Source: Deltaproteobacteria bacterium RBG_13_61_14 (GTDB lineage Bacteria > RBG-13-61-14). Taken from it: a stretch of DNA of 19,217 nucleotides. Positions within the stretch are counted from its first letter, which is position 1. Each line of letters starts with the position of its first letter. The DNA lies in NCBI GenBank assembly GCA_001797815.1, contig MGQK01000083.1:7060-26276 (forward strand), given 5' to 3'. The notes below the pieces were generated by a model. That model was given only the letters and a program-made list of their open reading frames with translations, did not search any database and was not told where the DNA came from. The translations under genes and the position numbers were made by a program. Below, one piece after another: positions 1 to 6,886 of this stretch.

Positions 1-534
1 GCCGGCGCCGCGGAGCCCGGCGCCGATGAAGAAGCCCAGCGCCATCGGGATCAGGCCGAAGTAGAGGGTGATGATATACTGGGCGCCGTATTCCACCACC
101 GCGGGCGCACTGCCCAGAGCCCGGAGCAGGGGCCGGGCGGTGAGGATCCCGGCCACCGCGATCACGCCGGAGAAGAGGCTGCCCACGATCAGCGACTGCT
201 TGAGCACCTCGCTGGCCTGCTCCCGCTCGCCGGCGCCCACGTGCCGCGCCACCAGGGCGGTCACGCCCATGCCCACCGCGCCCAGGAGCACGATCAGGGC
301 GAAAAAGATCATCTGGCCCACGCCCACCGCGGCCAGCACTTCCTCCCCCAGGCTGTTCACCATCACCCGGCTGGCCAGGACCACCGCCTGGCTCATGCCC
401 TGGGCGATAAACACCGGCCAGGCCAGACGCCACAGCTCGCCCTTCAGCGCGCGCAATTCCTCCCGGCTCAGGTTCTCGCGGAACAGAGACAGCCGGAGGC
501 TTTCGGCAGGGCTGGTTATTGCACCGGTCACCAT
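1..534 (-). CDS. MATE-family multidrug/cation antiporter, N-terminal part (partial)
   Basis: This is the first 178 codons of an inner-membrane exporter of the MATE (NorM/DinF-like) family; the rest lies beyond the left edge. Such proteins expel drugs or metabolites in exchange for Na+ or H+. The translation starts MVTGAITSPAESLRL, and a short cytoplasmic lead precedes family-typical text such as WRLAWPVFIAQGMSQAVV, GVGQMIFFALIVLLGAVGMG and TALVARHVGAGE. About four hydrophobic segments are visible. ATG at 534 was chosen because an in-frame TGA lies three codons upstream; GTG at 531 is an alternative, and neither has a clear Shine-Dalgarno sequence. The gene points the same way as the aminotransferase upstream of it but is separated from it by palindromic repeats, so it is probably not tightly coupled. 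Family assignment is by remembered sequence pattern; the substrate is unknown. Confidence 0.85.
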   Translation of the reverse strand, partial: MVTGAITSPAESLRLSLFRENLSREELRALKGELWRLAWPVFIAQGMSQAVVLASRVMVNSLGEEVLAAVGVGQMIFFALIVLLGAVGMGVTALVARHVGAGEREQASEVLKQSLIVGSLFSGVIAVAGILTARPLLRALGSAPAVVEYGAQYIITLYFGLIPMALGFFIGAGLRGAG

Positions 535-574
535 GTTTTCAATTCAGGCTGGAATAAAAAATTTGACCGAAAGG

Positions 575-601
575 GTAGGGGCGGGTTTGAAAACCGCCCC
601 C
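575..601. repeat. Palindromic REP-like element (GTAGGGGCGGG type)
   Basis: The sequence GTAGGGGCGGGTTT is followed by GA and AAACCGCCCC, giving an inverted repeat with one bulged base. It lies between the MATE gene and the class III aminotransferase gene. The opening GTAGGGGC is identical to the start of the perfect palindrome at 1921-1948. Neither orientation shows a U-tract right after the stem, so a dispersed palindromic repeat fits better than a classical terminator. Confidence 0.6.
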
Positions 602-613
602 CTCACCTTTTTC

Positions 614-630
614 CTCCCCCAGTGGGGGAG
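614..630. repeat. Short palindrome CTCCCCCA-g-TGGGGGAG
   Basis: Perfect 8-bp arms (614-621 and 623-630) surround a single base. The palindrome sits 13 bases beyond the previous repeat and about 30 bases beyond the aminotransferase stop codon. Pyrimidine- and purine-rich flanks extend the imperfect symmetry. It could act as a weak 3' hairpin for the aminotransferase mRNA, but the bases after the stem on the minus strand are A-rich rather than U-rich. Confidence 0.5.
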
Positions 631-658
631 AGGGGAGGGAGAATAATCCCCGAACCCT

Positions 659-1900
659 TCAGCGCAAGAATCCCTCCAGGGCCTGAAAGGACTTGGCCAG
701 CGCCGCCAACACTTCCTCCACCTCTTCCGCAGTCACGATCAGCGGCGGCATGATGATCATGACCGAGGGATCATTGTGCGCGAACATGGCGATCACCCCG
801 TTCTGGGCCAATTGACTGGTGAGCAATATGCCCAACCGGTCTTCGCACATCTTCAGGCCGATCATGAGGCCCTTTTGCCGGACCTCGATCAGCAGCCGCG
901 GGTGATTCAACTGCAGCCGGATCAGGCCCTTGGCGAAGATTTCCGCCATGGTATTGACGTGGCCCAAAAGCTCGGGCGAGCTGAGCCGGTCCAGGACGGC
1001 GAGGGTGACCGCGCAGCCCAGCTCCGAGCCTCCGTAGGTGGAGACGTGGACAAAGGGGTGCTGGTCAAAAAAAGATTGCAGGCGCGGCCGGTAGCAGGTG
1101 GCGGACATGGGGTAAAGCGCGCCGGAAAGGCCCTTGCCCAGGACCAGGATATCCGGCGCCACCTGGTATTCATCAATGGCCCAGAACCTTCCGGTCCGGC
1201 CCAGGCCGGCCTGGACCTCGTCAATGATCAGGACCGCACCTTGGGCGTCGCAGATTTTCCGGACCGCTGGAAAGTAATCGTCGGGCGGGATGACGATGCC
1301 CAGGGTGGCCGGGATGGTCTCGAAAATCACGGCCGCGGTCTCTTCGGTGACCGCTTCTTCCAGCGCCTCGAGGTCGCCGAACGGGACCTGGCTGAAGCCG
1401 GGCGCGAGCGGGCCGAAATATTCCTTGAAGGAGTCCTCGCCGGTGGCCAGGGCAAAGCCGGTGTGGCCGTGATAGCCGCCGATGGCGGAGATGATCCCGG
1501 GCCGGCGGGTGTAGCCCCGGGCCAGCTTGATGGCCAGGTCCACCGCCTCGCCGCCGCCGACGCCGAAGGTGGTGTATTGGATGTCGCCGGGAGTTAGCTC
1601 GGCCAGGCGTTTGGCCAGGCGGGCGCGCCATTCGCTGAGCAGGAGGTGGTCGCCGAGGTCCAGAGTTTCCAGGGCCCGGGTGAGCGCGGCCAGGATTTCC
1701 GGCGGCCGGTGTCCGAGATTGAAGACGCCGCCGGAGGACCGGCAGTTGATATAGGATTTTCCGTCCTTGTCCCAGAGGCGCGAGCCCTCGCGGCGGGCGG
1801 GGACGATCTCCATGCCCAGCATTTGATAGGTTTTCAGCTTGCCGGGGGAGACGAACTCTTCAAAGGCTTTGAGGGCTTGGGCTTTGGTCCATGTTTCCAT
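659..1900 (-). CDS. Class III PLP-dependent aminotransferase
   Basis: A 413-residue fold-type I, class III aminotransferase of the acetylornithine/putrescine/GABA aminotransferase superfamily, presumably cytosolic, moving an amino group from an omega- or alpha-amine to a keto acid. The phosphate-binding segment GVGGGEAV is at about residues 113-120, the PLP-ring aspartate is in LIIDEVQAGLGRTG (D227), and the Schiff-base lysine is K256 in LVLGKGLSGALYP. STYGGSELGCAV matches the second-subunit contact typical of the class. The ATG at 1900 (METWTK) was chosen over an upstream ATG at 1930 because the latter lies inside the 1921-1948 palindrome; a weak AGGCGG precedes 1900. It stands alone between repeats with no pathway neighbours, so the substrate cannot be assigned. 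Confidence 0.88.
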   Translation of the reverse strand: METWTKAQALKAFEEFVSPGKLKTYQMLGMEIVPARREGSRLWDKDGKSYINCRSSGGVFNLGHRPPEILAALTRALETLDLGDHLLLSEWRARLAKRLAELTPGDIQYTTFGVGGGEAVDLAIKLARGYTRRPGIISAIGGYHGHTGFALATGEDSFKEYFGPLAPGFSQVPFGDLEALEEAVTEETAAVIFETIPATLGIVIPPDDYFPAVRKICDAQGAVLIIDEVQAGLGRTGRFWAIDEYQVAPDILVLGKGLSGALYPMSATCYRPRLQSFFDQHPFVHVSTYGGSELGCAVTLAVLDRLSSPELLGHVNTMAEIFAKGLIRLQLNHPRLLIEVRQKGLMIGLKMCEDRLGILLTSQLAQNGVIAMFAHNDPSVMIIMPPLIVTAEEVEEVLAALAKSFQALEGFLR

Positions 1901-1920
1901 CTCATTCCGCCTAAATGAAG

Positions 1921-1948
1921 GTAGGGGCACGGCTTGCCGTGCCCCTAC
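1921..1948. repeat. Perfect 13-bp-arm palindrome (GTAGGGGCACGGC type)
   Basis: The arms GTAGGGGCACGGC (1921-1933) and GCCGTGCCCCTAC (1936-1948) are perfect reverse complements around TT. The element lies between the lipoprotein stop codon and the aminotransferase start. A run of seven T follows about seven bases later on the plus strand, but no plus-strand gene ends here. The motif closely resembles short dispersed palindromes that I recall from many bacterial genomes, and it shares its first eight bases with the element at 575. Confidence 0.75.
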
Positions 1949-1972
1949 CCGGAATTTTTTTACCCGCCAGGC

Positions 1973-3286
1973 TCAGAACTCGAACCCGGTCCCGGCCTCG
2001 ATGTCCGGGCAAAGAGAGGGCAGCCAGTCGGGTTTGGTGATGTCAAACGTCCGGGTGGCCGCATCCACGTTTTCGACCTGGACCTGGCAGCCGGTGCCCA
2101 GTCCATCGTTCCACAAGTGGTCTCGATCATAGAAAGTCAGCAGCCAGCAGACGCCGCTGCCGCCGATGCACGCAGCGGGCATCGGCAACTCCCAGGGAAT
2201 GGGCAACTGGTTCGGAAGGCGCGGCAACACGGCATTGTTCTTCTGCAACAAGACATGACCGTCTTCCCAGTCCACGGCCAGGCGCAGATCGTATTGGCCC
2301 GGAGCCTCTGCGGTCAGCTCGCCGTCATCGTCCACTTCCACGGACACGTCGAAAATGTCCATGCCGTCGGGCAGTCCGGTGCTGCCCGCGGCCTGGGTCC
2401 CATCCGGTTTCACCACCCGGTAGATCAGGTGCTGGCCGTTCAGCATCAGGCTGGGATTGACCAGGTCTTCGCGTTCATCGAAATTGGCCTGGACAAAATC
2501 CTGCAAGTCCAGCCGATAGCGTTGGTAAGTGATCTCGATGGCTTGCTCGTCCACCCCCCCGATCCCATAATGGTAGGTGATGGCGCCATTGAGGTTCCAG
2601 TTGGCGGTGCTCTCGCCGAGGACGTTTAAAATCCAGGAGATGGTGGTGGGAGTGGTAATGACCACCGGAATCCCCCCCACCGTCCCGGTTATCGTCGTGA
2701 TGGTTTGGGTGGTGGTAACAAGGGTGGTATTGTTGAAGGTAGTGACCACCAGGAACCGCTGGTATTCAGGGTCCGGCCAGCGGCAGTCGCTGTAAATAAT
2801 CTTGAAGCTCCGGGGCCCGATGATCTCGCAGTTGACCTCGTTGCGCCGGGCCAGGCAGAGATCGGTATAGTCGGAGTTGCCGTCGTTGTCCAGGTCCTGG
2901 GTGCAAGGGTTATTATCCACGGAGGCCGGGTCCAGGGGGGACTGGAGAACCGCTGAAGAGAGCGAGGTGATCGTGCCCTGGTTGGCTGCGGCCATTCCCT
3001 TCAGGGAGGTGTCCTCGACCAGGCGGAGGTAGGCGAGGACCGTGTCCATGTTGACCTGGCCCCGGAGATTATTCCCCAGGTGGCTGAGCGGTCCGGGTGC
3101 CGGGTCGCTGGTATCAATGGGTCCAAGCTGCTCGTCAATCGCCCGGGCCAGCGCGATCGGGATAAAGTGGTGCGTCTCCCCTTCTTCTTTCGGCTCGTCC
3201 GTGATACAGCCGGCGGCCAGGCTGAGGACCAGCAACGCCGCCAGAATCCCCGCTATTCCCTTGATTGAAAAATTGTTGTCGCGCAT
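1973..3286 (-). CDS. Secreted lipoprotein of unknown function
   Basis: A 437-residue protein that I cannot place in a family. It begins with a short basic/polar N-region, a hydrophobic stretch at residues 10-25 and a lipobox-like LAAGC with the lipidated cysteine at C27, so it should be membrane-anchored outside the cytoplasm. Visible features are a DLDNDGNSDYTDL segment (131-143) resembling EF-hand-like or thrombospondin type-3 calcium loops, a strongly threonine-rich stretch (about 182-215), and at least eight cysteines after C27, suggesting periplasmic disulfides. The C-terminal half reads as beta-rich text (for example GQYDLRLAVDWEDG). ATG at 3286 has a strong AAGGAGGGG ribosome site. A TTGACA-type promoter lies upstream, and the gene is probably monocistronic. 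Confidence 0.8.
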   Translation of the reverse strand: MRDNNFSIKGIAGILAALLVLSLAAGCITDEPKEEGETHHFIPIALARAIDEQLGPIDTSDPAPGPLSHLGNNLRGQVNMDTVLAYLRLVEDTSLKGMAAANQGTITSLSSAVLQSPLDPASVDNNPCTQDLDNDGNSDYTDLCLARRNEVNCEIIGPRSFKIIYSDCRWPDPEYQRFLVVTTFNNTTLVTTTQTITTITGTVGGIPVVITTPTTISWILNVLGESTANWNLNGAITYHYGIGGVDEQAIEITYQRYRLDLQDFVQANFDEREDLVNPSLMLNGQHLIYRVVKPDGTQAAGSTGLPDGMDIFDVSVEVDDDGELTAEAPGQYDLRLAVDWEDGHVLLQKNNAVLPRLPNQLPIPWELPMPAACIGGSGVCWLLTFYDRDHLWNDGLGTGCQVQVENVDAATRTFDITKPDWLPSLCPDIEAGTGFEF

Positions 3287-3331
3287 TCCCGCCCCTCCTT
3301 CTGAGAAGTAAATCGGATTTAAGCGGCTTCT

Positions 3332-3361
3332 ACACTAACACGCCTTTTTTATCGCTGTCAA
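3332..3361 (-). promoter_or_regulatory. Candidate sigma-70 promoter for the lipoprotein gene
   Basis: On the minus strand TTGACA (3356-3361) is followed after 18 bases by TAGTGT (3332-3337), preceded by an extended-10-like TG. The hexamer pair lies about 45 bases upstream of the lipoprotein ATG. The -35 is perfect and the -10 is weak (three of six). Confidence 0.45.
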
Positions 3362-3368
3362 GTAAATT

Positions 3369-3427
3369 CCACCTGCGGCCCGGCAAGGGCCAAAGAAGGT
3401 TGCCAGCACCCAAAGGGCCTCAGGTGG
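3369..3427. repeat. Long-range inverted repeat overlapping the trxA stop codon
   Basis: CCACCTGCGGCCC (3369-3381) and GGGCCTCAGGTGG (3415-3427) pair with one mismatch in 13. The outer arm includes the trxA TGA. On the trxA transcript this would fold the stop codon and 3' region into a stem with a 33-base loop. No U-tract follows, so it looks more like an RNA-stability or processing hairpin than an intrinsic terminator. Confidence 0.45.
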
Positions 3428-3752
3428 AAATCACTTGATTGATAAATTTAACCAACTCGGCCTTGGGCTGAGCGCCCACGGTCTGTGAGGCCACCTTGCC
3501 CCCTTTGAACAGGATCAAGGTCGGGATGCTCCGCACCCCGTATTGGGCCGCGGTGTTGATGTTATCATCCACGTTGAGCTTGCCCACCTTGATCTTTCCG
3601 GCATATTCCTTGGCCAGCTCTTCCACCATCGGCCCCACCATCCGGCAGGGTCCGCACCAGGGCGCCCAGAAATCCACCAGCGCGGGCAGTTCCGACTTCA
3701 GAACCTCCGCCTCAAAGTTCTGGTCGTTCAATTCATTGACCCATTCCGACAT
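3420..3752 (-). CDS. trxA: Thioredoxin
   Basis: A 110-residue cytosolic thioredoxin that reduces protein disulfides, normally recharged by thioredoxin reductase. The active site WAPWCGPC is complete (C33 and C36), the buried aspartate is in LVDFWAPW (D27), the cis-proline is in [12 protein letters not shown], and the length matches the family. The start is ATG at 3752 (MSEWVNEL), preceded by AAAGGAG at proper spacing; a longer reading beginning at 3830 would add 26 residues with no family counterpart and would cover the likely promoter. It lies head-to-head with the glycosyltransferase gene. Tpx enzymes draw electrons from thioredoxin, so this may be the reductant of the Tpx encoded about 2.5 kb away, but that link is inferred. 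Confidence 0.95.
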   Translation of the reverse strand: MSEWVNELNDQNFEAEVLKSELPALVDFWAPWCGPCRMVGPMVEELAKEYAGKIKVGKLNVDDNINTAAQYGVRSIPTLILFKGGKVASQTVGAQPKAELVKFINQVIST

Positions 3753-3798
3753 GCTTGACTCCTTTCCAAGACTAAGGGACGAGTTTGCCGTTTGAGAA

Positions 3799-3804
3799 AT
3801 TATA
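3799..3804 (-). promoter_or_regulatory. Candidate -10 element (TATAAT) upstream of trxA
   Basis: A perfect TATAAT on the minus strand lies 46 bases upstream of the trxA ATG. The region 17 bases further upstream is an A-tract without a recognisable -35 hexamer, so this is a -10-only call in the divergent trxA/glycosyltransferase gap. Confidence 0.4.
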
Positions 3805-3859
3805 GTAGCATAGAAGAATTTTTTTTCCATCCCTCCCGGAAAAATGGTTTAATAGGGTT

Positions 3860-5530
3860 ATGCTCGCCGGGCGGCAGCAAAGGCTGGAAGCGTTTCTCCG
3901 GCGCCAGCGCCGGAAAATCCAGATCGGCGTGTTCCTCGGCCTGGCCGTCCTTTATGCCGGCACGGCCTCGAATGAGTTGGGCGGCAACCTGGGAGGAGAC
4001 AACGCCCAATACCTGCTCCTGGCCAAAGCGCTGGCCCAGGGGCAGGGCTACGTGGACCTTTACCTCCCCTGGCATCCGCCCCATACCAAGTATCCCCCTT
4101 TGTTCCCGCTGCTCTTGGCTCCCTTCACCTGGCTCGGCGCTTATCAACTCCTGGCGGTTCATCTGTTCATCTCCTTCCTGGCCTTGGCCGTGCCTTTTGC
4201 CCTGGCCGGCTGGACCCGACGGCAGGGCTATTCGGAAACCGCCAGCCTCGGCGTCCTCCTCCTGGCGGCCACCATCCCTTATTATTACCAGTTTCTGCTC
4301 CACATCCTCAGCGAAGTTCCATTCATGGCTTTCTCCTACTTCACGCTCTGGGGGATGGCCCGAACCCATTCCCGATCCGGGGCCCGCGATCTCCTGATCA
4401 TCACCCTGGCCACCCTGGCTGCCCTTTTCACCCGCACCGCCGGCGCGGCGCTAGTCGCGGCCGTGATGCTCGAACTCCTCCGCCGGCCGGAGCTCCGCCG
4501 CCTCCGCCTCGCCCGGATCCCCTGGCCCGCCTTTTTCGCGGCCGTGGTGGTTTTAGCCTGGCTGGGATGGTCGCTTCGGAACTATGGGGCAGGGGGTTCG
4601 AGTCCGGGCTATGTCCAGGAATTTTTGCTCAAAGATGCCTATCGGCCGGAGGCCGGTTACGCCGGCTTCCAAGAACTGGCTCACCGCTTTTTCTCCCGCG
4701 CTTATGATTACCTTCCCTTTTTAGCGGTGCAGGTCACCCTGGGTGATTTTCATTTTTCGATACATGCACCTCCTTATTATTTCTTGCCGTTGCTTTTCGT
4801 GATCATGGTTGGAATTGCCCAACGCTGGGACAGCCAGGAGCGCACCGCGGAGTGGTTCTTTATCTTTTCCATCATGATTTTATCGCTGTGGTGGCAGAAT
4901 GACGCCCGCTTTGCCGTGCCCCTCCTGCCCCTGGCCAGCCTGTATCTGCTGTTGGGGATACGAACCATCGCCGGATGGATCACGAGCGGACTCCGGCTGG
5001 CTAATTCCTCGAGCCTGGCCCGCGCCTCCACCCTGGGTCTGGGTTTGCTGATCCTGCTCCACCAAGGCTGGGCCGTGGCCGGCATTTTTCTTCAGGAACA
5101 CACCCCGCGTCTGGAACCGGCCGCTCCGGTCGAGATCCAAGGTTACGGAACCTGGCGGGAGCCGGTCATGAATTGGGCCCGGTACGAAGGAGATTGGCTC
5201 AGTCCGGCGGAAGTCCGGCTCTACACCCGTTTTCTGATCATCCATCGCATCGCGGCCCAGCGGGTTCCGGCTGGACGCGTGATCTTAAGCCGCAGACCCA
5301 CGCTTACTTCCTGGTTTACGGACCGGCCTTCGGTCTGCTACCTCTTTACCGAGAATGCCAAGGAACAATGGAACTTTCTGCGCCGTAATCAGGTTTCTTA
5401 TGTCCTGGTCAATACCTTCAGCCGGGAACTCCAGGCCCTGTTCGATAGCTGCCCCGGCTGTTTCCGGCCTCGGGTCTCTTTTCCGGAAGGCTTTCCGGCT
5501 TTATATCAAATCGTGTCTTATCCCGAGTAG
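3860..5530 (+). CDS. GT-C fold membrane glycosyltransferase (PMT/ArnT-like)
   Basis: A 556-residue integral membrane protein resembling GT-C glycosyltransferases (dolichyl-phosphate-mannose transferase/ArnT-like), which use polyprenyl-phosphate sugars outside the cytoplasmic membrane. After a basic N-terminus and a first membrane helix (about 20-36), the loop motif GGDNAQYLLLAKALAQG (45-61) carries the acidic residue D47 expected near the sugar-phosphate site. KYPPLFPLLLAPF (77-89), SE (151-152) and TRTAG (191-195) are further patterns of this family. Roughly nine helices reach to about residue 410; the last 140 residues read as a soluble domain. The ATG at 3860 has a poor ribosome site. It is divergent from trxA and not accompanied by glycan genes. 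Donor and acceptor are unknown. Confidence 0.78.
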   Translation: MLAGRQQRLEAFLRRQRRKIQIGVFLGLAVLYAGTASNELGGNLGGDNAQYLLLAKALAQGQGYVDLYLPWHPPHTKYPPLFPLLLAPFTWLGAYQLLAVHLFISFLALAVPFALAGWTRRQGYSETASLGVLLLAATIPYYYQFLLHILSEVPFMAFSYFTLWGMARTHSRSGARDLLIITLATLAALFTRTAGAALVAAVMLELLRRPELRRLRLARIPWPAFFAAVVVLAWLGWSLRNYGAGGSSPGYVQEFLLKDAYRPEAGYAGFQELAHRFFSRAYDYLPFLAVQVTLGDFHFSIHAPPYYFLPLLFVIMVGIAQRWDSQERTAEWFFIFSIMILSLWWQNDARFAVPLLPLASLYLLLGIRTIAGWITSGLRLANSSSLARASTLGLGLLILLHQGWAVAGIFLQEHTPRLEPAAPVEIQGYGTWREPVMNWARYEGDWLSPAEVRLYTRFLIIHRIAAQRVPAGRVILSRRPTLTSWFTDRPSVCYLFTENAKEQWNFLRRNQVSYVLVNTFSRELQALFDSCPGCFRPRVSFPEGFPALYQIVSYPE

Positions 5531-5554
5531 GTGGATCCGGAGGGAGGAATGAAC

Positions 5555-5583
5555 TTGACAGGGTATCCGCTCGCTGCTAATCT
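5555..5583 (+). promoter_or_regulatory. Candidate sigma-70 promoter for the cytochrome gene
   Basis: TTGACA (5555-5560), a 17-base spacer and TAATCT (5578-5583) lie 76 bases before the cytochrome ATG and just after the glycosyltransferase stop codon. Perfect -35 and spacing with a weak -10 suggest the cytochrome has its own promoter. Confidence 0.5.
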
Positions 5584-5613
5584 AACTCTTGCCTGGATTA
5601 GGTAGAAGGGCGA

Positions 5614-5639
5614 GATGACATCGGAAGTCATCGCCGATG
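5614..5639 (+). other. Two mutually exclusive hairpins in the cytochrome 5' leader
   Basis: GATGAC (5614-5619) can pair with GTCATC (5627-5632), while CATCGG (5619-5624) can pair with CCGATG (5634-5639). The two 6-bp stems overlap, so they cannot form together. Both lie about 20-45 bases before the start codon, downstream of the promoter candidate and upstream of the AGGGAGGT ribosome site. Confidence 0.35.
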
Positions 5640-5658
5640 CAATGAGGGAGGTTATCGA

Positions 5659-6030
5659 ATGAAAAACCGGAAAGGGTGGGCAGGGGGAGTCCTGCTGGCC
5701 TTGCTGGTGGCCGTGGGCTTGGCCCTGGCGGCCACGGCTCCGGACACCGTGCCCCTGGACAAGGTCAAAGACAAGATGGCGCCGGTCGTTTTCCCGCACC
5801 AGAAGCACGCCGTGGATCAAAAGATCGAGTGCAAGACCTGCCATCACAAGGATGCCGAACCGGCCAAGGCCGTCGTTTCCTGCTACAACTGCCACAAGGC
5901 CGCCGCGGAGGGTAAGACCCCCGACGCCAAGACCGCGTTCCACACCCGGTGCCAGGGTTGCCACAAGGAAAAACAGGCCGCCAACCCCAAGGCGCCGATC
6001 AAGTGCATGGACTGTCATAGGAAGTCTTAA
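5659..6030 (+). CDS. Periplasmic four-haem cytochrome c (class III, c3/c7-like)
   Basis: A 123-residue secreted multihaem cytochrome, expected to carry electrons in the periplasm, for example between hydrogenase or formate dehydrogenase and membrane complexes. A signal peptide (MKNRKGWAGG, then a hydrophobic core to about residue 25) precedes four CxxCH haem sites at C58, C75, C98 and C116. The protein has exactly eight histidines: four proximal (62, 79, 102, 120) and four others (47, 50, 63, 95), just enough for bis-histidine ligation of all haems. The FPHQKH stretch matches the class III cytochrome start. Unlike classical c3, which mixes CxxCH and CxxxxCH, all four sites here are CxxCH. The ATG has a strong AGGGAGGT site. 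It is followed by a terminator, so it is probably monocistronic. Confidence 0.92.
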   Translation: MKNRKGWAGGVLLALLVAVGLALAATAPDTVPLDKVKDKMAPVVFPHQKHAVDQKIECKTCHHKDAEPAKAVVSCYNCHKAAAEGKTPDAKTAFHTRCQGCHKEKQAANPKAPIKCMDCHRKS

Positions 6031-6045
6031 CCGGCTTCGATCCCT

Positions 6046-6088
6046 AAGACCCTGTCCAGGCTGGACTTCTGCGACAGGGTCTTTTTTT
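6046..6088 (+). terminator. Rho-independent terminator of the cytochrome gene
   Basis: AAGACCCTGTC (6046-6056) and GACAGGGTCTT (6073-6083) form a perfect 11-bp stem followed by a run of T, starting 15 bases after the cytochrome stop codon. Confidence 0.9.
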
Positions 6089-6090
6089 GT

Positions 6091-6249
6091 TCAGAAAGAA
6101 AACACCCCCTCGTCGAGTTCGATGATTTTCTCCATCCGGGGCGCCGGAACTCCTTCGTAATCGGCCTCGGTCAGCTTGCCCCTGGCCTTGATCCCCAGGA
6201 GGTTGCCCTCGCTTCCTTGTTCGCTCAGGAGATCCGCCCCCGCCGGCCC
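6091..6249 (-). pseudogene. Broken fragment of a SpoIIAA-like (STAS-fold) gene
   Basis: Downstream of the intact tpx, one minus-strand frame reads about 50 residues to a TGA at 6091. It includes SEGNLLGIKARGKLTEADY followed by EGVPAPRMEKIIELDEG. This matches, from memory, the N-terminal strand-loop-strand and first helix of the SpoIIAA-like family (proteins of about 120 residues, often beginning ESEGNVLGIKASGKLT). No start codon with a ribosome site is in frame, and the rest of the domain is missing; the cytochrome terminator begins right after. I read it as the remnant of a gene that once followed tpx. Confidence 0.5.
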
Positions 6250-6256
6250 GCCCTTC

Positions 6257-6772
6257 CTAAAGCAGCTTGCGCACGGTCCCGAGCACCGCGTTGTAGTCGG
6301 GTTCTTTGCCGATTTCGGGAACTACCTGGACGTATTGGACCACGTGTTTCTTGTCCAACACGAATACTACCCGCGCGAGTAGCCGCGACTCTTTCATCAG
6401 CACGCCGTAGGCGAGGCCGAAGGCGGCCTCCTTGTAGTCGGAGAGGGTCTGCACCCGGCTGACCCCGGCCGAGGCGCACCAGCGTTTCTGGGCAAAGGGC
6501 AGGTCCATGCTCACGGTGACGATGGCCACCTCCGGGCCGAGCTTGTCCGCTTCCAGGTTGAAATGGCGGGTCTCCAGGTCGCAGATCGAGGTGTCGAGCG
6601 AGGGGACCGAAGAGAGCACCAGCACCTTGCCCCGAAAGGATGACAGCTTGACCGGCTGGAGGTTGGGGGCGATCAACTCCAGGTCCGGGGCCAGGTCTCC
6701 GACTTTCACTTCATTGCCGACCAGGGTCACCGGCTTGCCGGCCATGGTCACCAGGCCTTTGCGTTCTTTCAT
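6257..6772 (-). CDS. tpx: Thiol peroxidase (atypical 2-Cys peroxiredoxin), intact
   Basis: A 171-residue Tpx that reduces H2O2 or alkyl hydroperoxides with electrons from thioredoxin. The peroxidatic motif SVPSLDTSICDLETRHFN has the catalytic T61 and C64, and the resolving cysteine C99 is in KRWCASAGV. MDLPFAQKRW and LSDYKEAAFGLAYGV are family signatures, and the length is normal. The ATG at 6772 follows GGGAG closely, with AAAGGA further upstream. It lies 320 bases downstream of a paralogue without redox cysteines; the two share 44 of their first 60 residues, so they are a tandem duplication. A promoter candidate at 6966-6994 and a 23-codon ORF precede it. Confidence 0.93.
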   Translation of the reverse strand: MKERKGLVTMAGKPVTLVGNEVKVGDLAPDLELIAPNLQPVKLSSFRGKVLVLSSVPSLDTSICDLETRHFNLEADKLGPEVAIVTVSMDLPFAQKRWCASAGVSRVQTLSDYKEAAFGLAYGVLMKESRLLARVVFVLDKKHVVQYVQVVPEIGKEPDYNAVLGTVRKLL

Positions 6773-6814
6773 CTCCCAGTTCCTTTCTCTGGAATAGAAT
6801 GGATCAATTCTCGC

Positions 6815-6886
6815 TCAGGACTCGTTCGTCATATTCGATTTCCAAGCGCAGCTGAGGATCTCTTCGGTCGTGATAAGCTTAGCCAT
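6815..6886 (-). CDS. 23-codon leader-like ORF upstream of tpx
   Basis: The ORF reads MAKLITTEEILSCAWKSN plus five residues. ATG at 6886 follows AAAGGGAGGGG, a strong if close ribosome site, and the TGA lies 42 bases before the tpx ATG. It sits between the 6966-6994 promoter and tpx, so it would be on the same transcript. I do not recognise the peptide. It may be a leader peptide, a small protein, or the surviving start of a truncated gene. Confidence 0.35.
   Translation of the reverse strand: MAKLITTEEILSCAWKSNMTNES

Noticed and set aside
1921-1955. The palindrome plus T-run as an intrinsic terminator
   Set aside because: The T-run is on the plus strand where no gene ends, and it is separated from the stem; a dispersed palindromic repeat fits better.
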